A DNA stretch of 64,000 bases from SZUA-36 sp963774415 (GTDB lineage Bacteria > Pseudomonadota > Gammaproteobacteria > Xanthomonadales > SZUA-36): contig CAVZEU010000003.1 in the NCBI GenBank assembly GCA_963774415.1, forward strand, positions 496,001 to 560,000, in the 5' to 3' direction. Below are positions 10,895-19,431 of the stretch, piece by piece (position 1 is the stretch's first letter; each line of letters begins with the position of its first letter). The notes under the pieces are model-generated. The model worked only from the letters and a program-made list of their open reading frames with translations. It was not told the origin of the DNA and made no database searches. Both the position numbers and the translations under genes were made by a program.

Positions 10895-11051
10895 GTCTCT
10901 ACGATTAAGACATCCGCGAGGAAATGGTCAAACCGCTTGCGGGCACAGGATTGAAAATATAGGACTGTTGGTCACACAACGGCGCTGCGGGGGTGAAGCG
11001 AAAAGCGTTGGTGGTTAGCGGGGTAGGTGCACCGTCACAATGGGCGAGTGT

Positions 11052-11507
11052 TCAAAGGCGCTCCTGCGCAAGCCACAGCCGGTCCTCTTCCGTGAGGTCA
11101 TACAAGGCCTCCGCCTGTTCCGCCAGGTGGCTGGCAGACTGGCCGGATGGTACCCCGTCGACGGCATCGCTTGGGCCTGCGTCCAGGTTTGCCTCGTACT
11201 GAGAAGCAGCCATTTGCCACTTCAACGAAAAATGCCTGGCCGCCTTTCTCGGTGTCGCCGCCACCGACGACGGCAGGAAATCGGTCGGCACTTCGCCGCA
11301 GATGAACCAGAAAAACCCTTGCGCTCCCCCCTGGTCGCGGATTTTGCCGATCAATATCTGGAACGGCAGCGCCCAGGCCGGTTTGGCTTCGACGGCGGGT
11401 GAGTCGAAGACACCGGCCTTGGTCAATTTCTCCACGGCCGCGTGCATTTGCTTCTTGGTCCAGGCGTCCAGTTCCTTGCGCGCCGGTTTCTCTGCGTTTT
11501 CGTTCAT
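11052..11507 (-). CDS. DUF4826 family protein
   Basis: A cytosolic protein of about 151 residues. The LPFQILIGKIRD, FFWFICGEVPTDFLP and AARHFSLKWQMAA segments match what I recall of DUF4826, a proteobacterial family of unknown function with a conserved W-x-I-x-G-x-x-P-T-D core and an SLKWQ helix. The start at MNENAEK is preferred over an upstream one because the extra 17 residues are not family-like. It lies 35 bp downstream of the methyltransferase on the same strand and may be co-transcribed with it. Confidence 0.65.
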   Translation of the reverse strand: MNENAEKPARKELDAWTKKQMHAAVEKLTKAGVFDSPAVEAKPAWALPFQILIGKIRDQGGAQGFFWFICGEVPTDFLPSSVAATPRKAARHFSLKWQMAASQYEANLDAGPSDAVDGVPSGQSASHLAEQAEALYDLTEEDRLWLAQERL

Positions 11508-11541
11508 TCGTGAGTTCCTGCTAGTGGTACTTGCGAGCCCT

Positions 11542-12513
11542 TTACGCCCTGGCGGCAACCAGCACCCACGCCAGCGGCAGATCGGTGTCCGGCGCGTGCA
11601 GCGGCGCGGCCCGCTCGATGTCGAGGCCGCCGGCGCGGAGCCGGGTACAGACCGCTTCGAAGCCCGCGCTGTCGATGGCGCTCTCGATCATCGACGACAT
11701 GCGTCCGGTGTAGGTGACCAGCTCGTCTTTCATTCTATCGAGCCAGGCCAGCACTTCGCCAGGTTCGTAATGCGGCATATCCTCGTGAATCCGGGCGACA
11801 TCGCCGTAGACGCGGGCAATCGTGTCCCCGGCGACCCCGTGGCCGTATTCTTCCATGACGGATTCCAGTTCAGCCACGGCCGGAGCGAGCTTCTTGGCGG
11901 CTTCCTCGTAAGCGGCCCGGTCGGCACCGCGCACCGCCGCAAAACCGGCCTCGAACATCTGCCTCGCCCGTTCGATAAATTGCGATTTCTGCAGCCTGGT
12001 GACGGCGTCGAGGCTTTCCCGGCATTCACGCTGCATGACGCCGGATTCGTTGTGCAGCATGAGCGCGAGCCGGCCGCCGTTGGGTGAGCAGCCTGATGCA
12101 TTCGTCGATGGCTCCGGGGCCGGCGTATTCGACGCCGAACTGGCTCGTGACCACGTCGAAGTTGGCTTCGGCCAGCGGTATCTCGCTGGCGTCCGCGAGC
12201 ACGCCCTTGACGTTGGCGAACCTGCGCCGGATGTTCGCGATGGCCGCTGCGGACACGTCCACGCAGGTAATTTCTGCAGGCTCGTCACCGAAGACCGCCA
12301 GGGCACGTTCGATGACCGCCCCGTTCCCGCTGGCGATATCAATGATCCTGGGGTTGTCGAAGTCAATTTTGAGACTGCTGAAAAACTCGTCCCAGAACGC
12401 CAGGATCGCGGGATGAGTGACACCGCCGGCTGACCAGGCCCGACTTCTCCGATGCCATGCCAGTAGGCATCCCAGCTGCCGGCTGCCTCGATTTTATCTG
12501 GGGCTAGGGTCAT
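11542..12513 (-). CDS. Class I SAM-dependent methyltransferase (two compensating frameshifts)
   Basis: Transfers a methyl group from S-adenosylmethionine to an unknown acceptor. The ends of the gene are in one frame and the centre is in another. The N-terminal GSWDAYWHGIGE and the C-terminal GGRLALMLHNES onward share a frame. The SAM-binding core lies in the shifted frame between about 12435 and 12080, with PRIIDIASGNGAVIERAL (motif I, glycine loop), ITCVDVSAAAI (acidic residue binding the ribose) and FDVVTSQFGVEYA (motif IV). One base appears missing near 12435 and one extra near 12080. Corrected length is about 323 residues. The acceptor cannot be inferred. Confidence 0.75.
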   Translation of the reverse strand: MTLAPDKIEAAGSWDAYWHGIGEVGPGQPAVSLIPRSWRSGTSFSAVSKLTSTTPGSLISPAGTGRSSNVPWRSSVTSLQKLPAWTCPQRPSRTSGAGSPTSRACSRTPARYRWPKPTSTWSRASSASNTPAPEPSTNASGCSPNGGRLALMLHNESGVMQRECRESLDAVTRLQKSQFIERARQMFEAGFAAVRGADRAAYEEAAKKLAPAVAELESVMEEYGHGVAGDTIARVYGDVARIHEDMPHYEPGEVLAWLDRMKDELVTYTGRMSSMIESAIDSAGFEAVCTRLRAGGLDIERAAPLHAPDTDLPLAWVLVAARA

Positions 12514-12547
12514 AACGGGTCAGACTTTCGGGTGCATCAACCAGTAA

Positions 12548-12575
12548 ATTGCACCCGACCGGTGCAATATGGGGG
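12548..12575. repeat. Solo family A end forming a short palindrome
   Basis: CGACCGGTGCAATATG matches the right terminus of the family A elements. Immediately before it, ATTGCACC (12548-12555) is the inverse of GGTGCAAT (12561-12568), so two terminus cores sit head to head, separated by 5 bp. It lies in the divergent region between the methyltransferase and the sulfotransferase. Confidence 0.5.
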
Positions 12576-12660
12576 GGTAGTATAACAGCCGCAATTCGAT
12601 AACAATACCGCAAACGTCTTCTCAAGACCGGGCCGTGACGCCGGGCAAAACGCAAATCCA

Positions 12661-14245
12661 ATGACAGACAACTCTCCAGGACATCAGCAAGATCGCCAGG
12701 AACGCGGCGCAAGCCGGGGACTGGAAAACCGTGGCCGCCTGCGCCAATTCCATCGTCCAGCAAGACGCGTACAGCGCAGAAGGTTACTACCTCGGCGGGT
12801 TGGTGGAGAAGGCCGCGAAGCGACCGACACGCGCGGCGCAGGCGTTCGAAAAAGCACTGGAATTGGACTCCGGCCGTTATGACGCCGCGGTGGAACTGGC
12901 GAACCAGTATTCGATCGCGCGGCGTAACGCCGATGCGGCCGGGTTGTTGGCGCGTTACGAGGACAAGCTGGACAACAGCCCGATATACCTGGACATGGCC
13001 GGCACCGTCTACACCGAAATTGGCTTGTCCAGGCGGGCCTATCCGCTATACAAAAAGGCCAACGCGCTGCAGCCGGGGATCGACCTGTTTATGGCCAATC
13101 TCGCCTCGTGCAGCGTCTTTCTGGGCAAGATCGAAGAAGCCCGGGAGCTGTACGAGGCGCTGCTCGAGCGCTTCCCGGAACACCGGCGCAATCACTACCA
13201 GCTGGCCCGCCTGCGCCGGGCGCAGGACCGCGGCCATATCGAGCAGATGCTGGAGGTATTGCAAAACAGCTCCGAGCCGCCGGACAGGAATATCTTCCTG
13301 TATTACGCGCTGGGCAAGGAGTTCGAGGACCTGGAAGACTGGGACCGGGCGTTCGAGTACTACGCCAGGGCCGGCGATGCGGTAACCGACGTCGCCAACT
13401 ACGATGTCGCCAGGGATATCGCCATCATCGACAAGGTGATCGAGGTCTGTGACGCAAGCTGGCTCGGCGGCAGCGCGTCAAGGCCATCGGGGCGCCAGGC
13501 TGGCAAAACCCCGATCTTCATCGTTGGCCTGCCGCGTACCGGAACCACGCTGACCGAGCGAATACTGGCCAGCCACACGCAGGTGGAAACGCTCGGTGAG
13601 ACCCTTTTCCTGCAGATGGCGTTGAGGCAGGTCAGCGGTGTCAGGACCATCGAGAGCATGACGCCCGAGATCATCGAGGCCGCCGCCCGGCAGGACATGG
13701 GCCAGATCGCCGACAGCTACCTCGGCTCGGTCCGCTACCGGCTGGGCGACGAGCCGATGTTCATCGACAAGCTGCCGTTCAACTTCCTGTATCTCGGTTT
13801 CATCGCCAGGGCCTGGCCGCATGCGCGCATCGTCTATCTCAACCGTAACCCGATGGATGCCTGTTTTTCCATGTACAAGCAGGTATTTACCTGGGCTTAC
13901 AAGTTTTCTTACTCGCTTGAAGGGCTGGGGCGGTATTACGTCGCGTACGAGCGTTTGCGAGAGCATTGGCGGACCGTCCTGGGCGACCGCCTTATCGAAG
14001 TGGACTACGAATCGCTGGTCAATGATCAGGAAGCGCAGACGAGGCGGCTGCTCGACAATCTTGGCCTGGAGTTTCAACAAGCCTGTCTCGACTTCGACAA
14101 GAATACCGAGCCCAGCGCCACGGCCAGCTCCGTGCAGATCAGGGAAAAAGTACACCAGCGCTCGATCGACAAATGGACCCGTTTCGCCCGCCAGTTGCAG
14201 CCTTTGAAAGAACACCTGGAAAGCGCGGGTATCAAGGTTGAATAG
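12661..14245 (+). CDS. TPR-repeat sulfotransferase family protein (N-terminal frameshift)
   Basis: Predicted PAPS-dependent sulfotransferase. The N-terminal 260 residues are TPR-like helices (KRPTRAAQAFEKALELDSGRYD, RRAYPLYKKANALQPG). The C-terminal domain has the 5'-phosphosulfate loop TPIFIVGLPRTGTTLTERIL and the 3'-phosphate motif RIVYLNRNPMDACFSMYKQ. Homology to the downstream paralogue extends upstream of the first in-frame start (GTG at 12731) to about 12671. That in-frame stretch has no start codon. The ATG at 12661 reaches it if one base near 12670 is removed, giving MTDTLQDISKIARNAAQ. The corrected product has about 527 residues. The acceptor is unknown. Confidence 0.85.
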
Positions 14246-15827
14246 CACCTCCGGACCATACGCGCTGACATCCCTGAGCCAGGTGGCCAGGCGGGCCGTG
14301 GCGCAGCGGGACTGGACGACGGTGGCGGCTTGCGCCAGGACGATCAAGAAGCAGTACAGGAAAGATCCCGAGGGCTTTTTCCTGTCCGGACTGGTGGACA
14401 AGGCCAGGCATGACACAAAATCGGCTGCCGTCGCCTTTGCAAAGGCGTTGAGCCTCGACGCACGGCGTTACGATGCAGCGATTGAACTGGCCGGCCAGTA
14501 TGTGCTGTTGCTGCGGCATGGCGAAGCTGCCGACTTGCTGCGGCGCTACGAAAACAAGCTGGACAACAGCCCGCTCTACCTGCACCTGGCCGCGTCCACC
14601 TACTCGAGGCTGGGGTTGCATGCCCGTGCCTGGCCGTTGTACCGCAAAGCCGACAGCCTGCAACCAGGTGTCGACAGCATTCGTGCCGACCTGGCGGCGT
14701 GTTCCGTGCTCGTCGGCCGGATCGAAGAGGCGCGCACCATTTATCGGGAACTCCTGGACAAATACCCGCATCACCAGAGGAACCACTACGAGTTGTCTCG
14801 CCTGGCGCGGGCGCGCGACGCCTCGCACGTCGAGGAGATGCTGCAGGTATTGGAGGAGACCCGGCTGCCGCCGGAAAAGAACATTTTCCTGTACTATGCC
14901 ATCGGCAAGGAGCTCGAGGACCTCGAGCGTTGGGACGAAGCTTTCGATTACTACCGACGCGCCGGTGACATGATCAGTGCATTCGCACCCTACGACGTGG
15001 CCGCCGATATTGCGGTCATCGACAAGATTATCGACGTGTGCGACGAGGCCTGGCTGGGTGAGGCCGGTGCGGTCACCCGCACCGCGGACGAGAACAAAAC
15101 GCCGATTTTCATCGTCGGCCTGCCGCGCACCGGAACGACCCTGCTGGAACGCATCGTCGCCAGCCATTCCCGTGTCGAGACGGCGGACGAGACGTTCTTT
15201 CTGCAAATGGCCATCCGCCATGCGGCTGTCGGCGCCGGCGCCGGGGAGGTGACCCCTGAGATCATCGGCCAGGCTGCGCAGAAGAATATCGGGTCCATCG
15301 CCGGGAAGTACATGTCTTGGGTGGATTATCGCCTCGGCGGCCGCCCGTTCTTTATCGACAAGTACCCGCTCAACTTCCTCTACCTCGGGTTCATCGCCAA
15401 GGCCTTTCCCGGCGCCAGGCTGATACACATGCGGCGTAACCCCATGGATGCCTGCTTCGCCCTGTACAAACAGTCCTTTTTCAAGTTCGCCTACACGCTC
15501 GAGGACCTGGGCAGGTACTACGTCGCCTTCGAACGCCTGCGCCGGCACTGGCAGGCCCTGTTGCAGGACCGCTTGATAGAGATCGATTACGAAAACCTGG
15601 TGGCCGACCAGGAAGGCCAGACGCGGGCCCTGCTGGAGCGGATGGGGCTGCCATTCGAGCAGGCCTGCCTCGAATTCGAACGCAATACGATGCCGAGCGC
15701 ATCCGCCAGCACGGTGCAGGTGCGTGAAAAAATCCATACCCGCTCGGTGGGCAAGTGGGAGCATTTCCGCCCCCAACTGCGGCCGCTCAAGGATTACCTG
15801 GAGCAGGCGGGCATCAAAACCGAATAG
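14238..15827 (+). CDS. TPR-repeat sulfotransferase family protein, tandem paralogue
   Basis: A 529-residue paralogue of the preceding gene, alignable over its whole length. The N-terminal TPR-type helices (KSAAVAFAKALSLDARRYD) are followed by a sulfotransferase domain with IFIVGLPRTGTTLLERIVAS and ARLIHMRRNPMDACFALYKQ. The start is a TTG that overlaps the previous stop by 8 bp. No ATG exists nearby and the alignment supports this N-terminus. The overlap implies coupled translation. The pair probably arose by tandem duplication and may modify related acceptors such as polysaccharide, lipid or protein. Confidence 0.87.
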   Translation: MNSTSGPYALTSLSQVARRAVAQRDWTTVAACARTIKKQYRKDPEGFFLSGLVDKARHDTKSAAVAFAKALSLDARRYDAAIELAGQYVLLLRHGEAADLLRRYENKLDNSPLYLHLAASTYSRLGLHARAWPLYRKADSLQPGVDSIRADLAACSVLVGRIEEARTIYRELLDKYPHHQRNHYELSRLARARDASHVEEMLQVLEETRLPPEKNIFLYYAIGKELEDLERWDEAFDYYRRAGDMISAFAPYDVAADIAVIDKIIDVCDEAWLGEAGAVTRTADENKTPIFIVGLPRTGTTLLERIVASHSRVETADETFFLQMAIRHAAVGAGAGEVTPEIIGQAAQKNIGSIAGKYMSWVDYRLGGRPFFIDKYPLNFLYLGFIAKAFPGARLIHMRRNPMDACFALYKQSFFKFAYTLEDLGRYYVAFERLRRHWQALLQDRLIEIDYENLVADQEGQTRALLERMGLPFEQACLEFERNTMPSASASTVQVREKIHTRSVGKWEHFRPQLRPLKDYLEQAGIKTE

Positions 15828-15929
15828 CGCCAAATGCGCCTGCAGCGAGCCCGTCCCGGTTGCTTTCCCGCGGAGCAGCCGTCAATTCCAGCCACGTTGT
15901 TAACTATGGGTGAGTTTCAAACTGCTTAC

Positions 15930-16388
15930 CCGCCGGCTGTTCAGTTTGGGTTCCCGACCCGGCGGCCCTACGGGCTGCCCGCACAGCCGTCCCGTTCTTA
16001 CGGGGCAGGCCGCCCGGGGCGTCCTGCCCCGGGCGGCCTGTCATGGGCATCCCGCCCATGACACCCCTGAACGGTTCGCCTGAGACTGGGCCTGCTAACA
16101 CCATCCGAGTCGGTTCTGACGCTTGCCATTTTTTTGTCTGGCAAGGCTGAGCGAGCGTGATGTAGCACGGCTACCTGAGCGAGCGGCAACGCAGCCAGGC
16201 GAAAAAATGGCTGCGTCCCTGCGGGTTGTGACTGAAACCGCCCCATCCTGCGTTCCTCGTCGTTCATTTGAAATCATCAAACTTCTCTCCTCGCGCCTTG
16301 GCTGCAACGGTTTCAGTCACAACAGCATCGACCCAGATGGTGTTAGCAAGCCCTTGCCTCCAGGTCACCCGAACTGAAGAGCCAGCGC
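15930..16388. repeat. Family B repeat, copy 1 (interrupted by family C element)
   Basis: The left terminus CCGCCGGCTGTTCAGTTTGG and right terminus ACCCGAACTGAAGAGCC are imperfect inverted repeats. The core from about 15950 to 16085 aligns directly with 60930-61070; shared landmarks include GGGCTGCCCGCACAG and ATCCCGCCCAT. Outer arms of about 50 bp on each side (from about 15880 and to about 16435) also have counterparts near copy 2. The copy is interrupted at 16088-16353 by a second element. No protein-coding potential was recognised. Confidence 0.75.
16088..16353. mobile_element. Family C short inverted-repeat element (MITE-like), nested in family B
   Basis: A 266-bp insertion, relative to the family B copy at 60911-61102, bounded by GGGCCTGCTAACACCATC (16088-16105) and its inverse at 16336-16353 (17 of 18 bases). 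Inside lie further inverted pairs. GTTGTGACTGAAACCG at 16225-16240 has a perfect inverse at 16308-16323, and 16125-16142 pairs with 16194-16211 (16 of 18). A direct repeat CTGAGCGAGCG at 16147 and 16175 brackets the hairpin GTAGC-ACG-GCTAC. No transposase is encoded, so it would need to be mobilised in trans. Confidence 0.75.
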
Positions 16389-16433
16389 GTGCATTCAGCA
16401 GTCCAGGCGATGAAACCCGCACGCTGGATGGCT

Positions 16434-16537
16434 GGGAGGGCAGCCACCTGTGAACGGGACCGTGCATCCGTCGGGAACGGATGCCGCGCGACCATGGATG
16501 GCTTGAGCATGTCCCGTACACAGGTAGCCGCCCTCCC
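16434..16537. repeat. Long imperfect hairpin between repeats and hemE
   Basis: The 27-bp arms at 16434-16460 and 16511-16537 are inverted copies differing at about three positions (GGGAGGGCAGCCACCTGTGA against GGGAGGGCGGCTACCTGTGT). A 7-bp stem (GCATCCG at 16464, CGGATGC at 16478) sits in the loop. It lies 80 bp beyond the 3' end of hemE, which is read toward it. There is no T-tract, so it is not an ordinary intrinsic terminator. Confidence 0.6.
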
Positions 16538-16619
16538 GTGATACGAGCGAACTCTTCAATACAATAAACCGCTTAAACATGCTGATGAGGCATGTGTACA
16601 ACCCTCATTGCATTCACAG

Positions 16620-17699
16620 CTAGTTGGAGGATGCCCCGTGCCACGTGGGACTGAGCCGGTGTACGCTGTCGATCAGGACCTGCATGTGTTCGGGGGGCAC
16701 GTCCGGCGTGATGCCGTGGCCGAGATTGAACACGTGGCCCGAACCGTGCCCGTAACTCGTCAGCGCTTCCCGCACCTGTTGCTCGATGACGCCGGGGTTG
16801 GTGAGCAGGACGGCCGGGTCCAGGTTTCCCTGCAGGGCGACTCGCTCACCCACGCGTGTCCTGGCGTCCCCCAGGCTGATCGTCCAATCCACGCCGAGGG
16901 CGTCGCAGCCGGTATCGGCGAGCGCTTCCAGGTGGGCGTTGCAGCCCTTGCAAAACAGCACCACCGGGATACGCTGGCCCTCGTGCGTGCGCTTGAGCCC
17001 GGCGACGATTTTAGCCAGGTAGGCGAGGGAAAATTCCCGGAACATCTCCGGCGCCAGCACGCCGCCCCAGGTATCGAAGATTTGCACCGCCTGCGCACCG
17101 CTTTCGATCTGGGCGTTCAGATAGGCGCAGACGGAATCGGCCAGTTTGTCCAGCAGTTGATGGGCGGTCTCCGGGTCGCCGTAGATCATATTCTTGATTT
17201 TCGCGAAGTTCTTGCTGGATCCGCCTTCGACCATGTAGGTTGCCAGCGTCCACGGGCTGCCGCTGAAGCCGATCAGGGGCACGGCGCCGTCGAGCGTCTT
17301 GCGGATCAGGCTGACCGCGTCCATGACGTAGCGCAGGGATTGCCACGGGTCCACGGCTTGCAGCCGCCTGACGTCCGCCGCGCTTGCGATCACGTGCTCG
17401 AAGCGGGGCCCTTCACCGGCGGCGAAATACAGCCCCAGACCCATCGCGTCGGGCACCGTCAGTATGTCCGAGAACAGGATCGCGGCATCGAGGCCGAACC
17501 GGCGGATCGGCTGCATGGTGGCTTCGCAGGCCAACTCCGGGTTGCTGCACAGGTTCATGAAGCTGCCGGCTTCGTCGCGCAATTGGCGGTATTCGGGCAG
17601 GTAGCGCCCGGCCTGGCGCATGACCCACACGGGCGTGCGTTCGGTGGGCTGGCGCAGCAGGGCGCGCAGGTACAGGTCGTTCTTCATTCGGGGGTTCAT
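16620..17699 (-). CDS. hemE: Uroporphyrinogen decarboxylase
   Basis: Converts uroporphyrinogen III to coproporphyrinogen III by four decarboxylations in haem synthesis. The 359 residues match the family length. The N-terminal signature TPVWVMRQAGRYLPEYR contains the substrate-binding Arg residues, and the second signature GFSGSPWTLATYMVEGGSSK is present. ILFSDILTVPDAMG carries the conserved Asp. It lies 11 bp after aroB on the same strand, so aroK, aroB and hemE look like one operon. No cofactor or metal is needed by this enzyme family. Nothing unusual is seen. Confidence 0.97.
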   Translation of the reverse strand: MNPRMKNDLYLRALLRQPTERTPVWVMRQAGRYLPEYRQLRDEAGSFMNLCSNPELACEATMQPIRRFGLDAAILFSDILTVPDAMGLGLYFAAGEGPRFEHVIASAADVRRLQAVDPWQSLRYVMDAVSLIRKTLDGAVPLIGFSGSPWTLATYMVEGGSSKNFAKIKNMIYGDPETAHQLLDKLADSVCAYLNAQIESGAQAVQIFDTWGGVLAPEMFREFSLAYLAKIVAGLKRTHEGQRIPVVLFCKGCNAHLEALADTGCDALGVDWTISLGDARTRVGERVALQGNLDPAVLLTNPGVIEQQVREALTSYGHGSGHVFNLGHGITPDVPPEHMQVLIDSVHRLSPTWHGASSN

Positions 17700-17710
17700 T
17701 GTTTTCCTTT

Positions 17711-18790
17711 TCAGTCGGCCTGGCAGGCCCTGATCGATTCAAGGATTTGCGATTTTGTGCAATCGCTGTCGATGAGGCCTTTGCCGGCCTTTTCGATCAG
17801 AATCAGGCGCGCCGAGCCCGCGAGGTTTTTCTTGTCCAGCTGCATGGCCTCGTAGATCTCGCCGGGCTGCAGATTATCCGGTAAAACGCGGGGCAGGCCA
17901 AATGCCGCGAGCAACCGGCACAGCCGGTCGTTGAAGCCGGCACCGCATAAGCCGCGTTGCTCGCTGAGCGTGCCGGCAATGCACATGCCGATGGCAACCG
18001 CCTCCCCATGCAGGTAGCGCTCGTAGCCGGTCAGCGTTTCCAAAGCGTGCGCGAAGCTGTGGCCGAAGTTCAGCAGTGCGCGGACCCCGGACTCACGCTC
18101 GTCCTCGGCCACGACGGCCGCCTTGTTGCTGACGCTTTGGCCGATCAGGGACGACAGCGCCGCGGGGTCCCTGTCGACTATGGCCTGCGTGTGGGCCTCG
18201 AGCCACTGCAGGAAGCGCGAGTCGCGTACGCAGGCAATCTTGACGGCTTCGGCGAGGCCGGCCCTGAACTCACGGGCCGGCAGCGTTGTCAGCGTGGCGG
18301 TGTCGATCAGCACGCCCCGGGGTTGATGAAAGGCGCCGATCAGGTTCTTGCCGCGCGTGTGATTGATCGCGGTCTTGCCGCCGATCGAGGCGTCGACCTG
18401 CGCCAGCAGGGTCGTGGGAATCTGCAGGTAGCGGATGCCGCGCATATAGCTGGCGGCGGCAAAGCCACCCATGTCGCCGACCACGCCGCCACCCAGCGTC
18501 AGCAGCGTCGCGTCGCGGGTGGCGCGGATGTCGACCAGCTTGTCGAGGATTTGCGACCAGTATTTCACCGTCTTGTACTGTTCGCCGTCCGGCAGAACCA
18601 GCGCGTGCGCTTCACGCCCGGCGAGCGCGTCCAGGAGCGGCTGCAGGTACAGCGGGGCAACCGTGGTGTTGGTCACGACCAGCGCCTTGCTGGCGGCCGG
18701 CGCGTCCATGAGCGACGGGATTTCGGACAGCGTGCCGTGCCCGATCCACACCGGGTAGCTGCGGTCCCTGAGCTTAACCTCAACCCGCAT
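17711..18790 (-). CDS. aroB: 3-dehydroquinate synthase
   Basis: Second step of the shikimate pathway: it converts DAHP to 3-dehydroquinate with NAD+ and a divalent metal. The 359-residue protein shows the NAD-binding glycine run LGGGVVGDMGGFAAASYMRG, the QIPTTLLAQVDASIGGKTAINH segment with active-site Lys, and metal-ligand histidines in NFGHSFAHALE and LHGEAVAIGM. The ATG overlaps the end of aroK by 11 bp, indicating translational coupling. Its neighbour order aroK-aroB is the common proteobacterial one. Confidence 0.97.
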   Translation of the reverse strand: MRVEVKLRDRSYPVWIGHGTLSEIPSLMDAPAASKALVVTNTTVAPLYLQPLLDALAGREAHALVLPDGEQYKTVKYWSQILDKLVDIRATRDATLLTLGGGVVGDMGGFAAASYMRGIRYLQIPTTLLAQVDASIGGKTAINHTRGKNLIGAFHQPRGVLIDTATLTTLPAREFRAGLAEAVKIACVRDSRFLQWLEAHTQAIVDRDPAALSSLIGQSVSNKAAVVAEDERESGVRALLNFGHSFAHALETLTGYERYLHGEAVAIGMCIAGTLSEQRGLCGAGFNDRLCRLLAAFGLPRVLPDNLQPGEIYEAMQLDKKNLAGSARLILIEKAGKGLIDSDCTKSQILESIRACQAD

Positions 18791-19340
18791 GGGTGCTTTC
18801 CGTGTTCTTCAACGGATCGAGGTAGTCGGAGATGGCGCGGGCCAGGGCCCTCGATGCGGCATGGACGCTGTGCTCTCCGGTCACGAATGTCAGGTCGGCG
18901 AGCGATGCGTAAAGCGCGTTGCGTTCCAGCGCCAGTTCCTTAAGTCGCTGCTCCCGGTCGGGGGTCTGCAGCAGCGGGCGGTTCTTGTCCTGGCTCAGCC
19001 TCCTGAGCTGGTTTGCAACGCTGGTCTTGAGGTACACCACCGTGCCCCGGCTGCTCAAAAGGCGGCAGTTTTCGGCGTTGCAGACAACGCCGCCACCGGT
19101 CGCCAGCAAGCGGCCGTTGCCGCTGGTCAGTTGTCTCAGCAACTGGGTTTCACGCTCGCGAAAACCCTTTTCGCCTTCGATATCGAAAATCAGGCTGATG
19201 CTGGCCCCGGTCAATCGCTCGAGTTCCTGGTCGCAATCGTAGAAGTCCAGGCCGAGCAACCTTGCCAGTCTCTTGCCGACGGTCGTTTTGCCGGACCCCA
19301 TCGGGCCGATCAGGAATACGTTGGGGATGGAACTGCTCAC
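18780..19340 (-). CDS. aroK: Shikimate kinase
   Basis: Phosphorylates shikimate with ATP, giving shikimate 3-phosphate. The 186-residue protein has the P-loop GPMGSGKTTVGKRLA at about residues 12-26, the shikimate-binding DCDQELERLTGASISLIF and FREREtQLL segments, and the LATGGGVV motif. The LID Arg lies in SQDKNRPLLQ. The start is GTG. It heads the aroK-aroB-hemE operon and is divergent from the exosortase gene, with about 90 bp between starts that must hold both promoters. Confidence 0.96.
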   Translation of the reverse strand: MSSSIPNVFLIGPMGSGKTTVGKRLARLLGLDFYDCDQELERLTGASISLIFDIEGEKGFRERETQLLRQLTSGNGRLLATGGGVVCNAENCRLLSSRGTVVYLKTSVANQLRRLSQDKNRPLLQTPDREQRLKELALERNALYASLADLTFVTGEHSVHAASRALARAISDYLDPLKNTESTHAG

Positions 19341-19431
19341 GATCGCGGGTGTCCCGGATTACAGCGTGCAAGCCAGACAGGCTTTGGGTACCATGGCGTG
19401 GTCTGGCCTGCAAGGAGCGGTGAAGGGAGCT

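Noticed and set aside
16123..16377. Small open frame in the repeat block
   Set aside because: It lies inside nested inverted repeats and has no ribosome-binding site or protein-like composition.
16608..17855. 415-codon open frame antisense to hemE
   Set aside because: It shadows hemE and the end of aroB and has no protein-like features.
19273..19431. Upstream extension of the exosortase gene
   Set aside because: The extra N-terminal residues overlap aroK antisense and are unlike exosortases; the ATG at 19432 with its GGGAG site is better.
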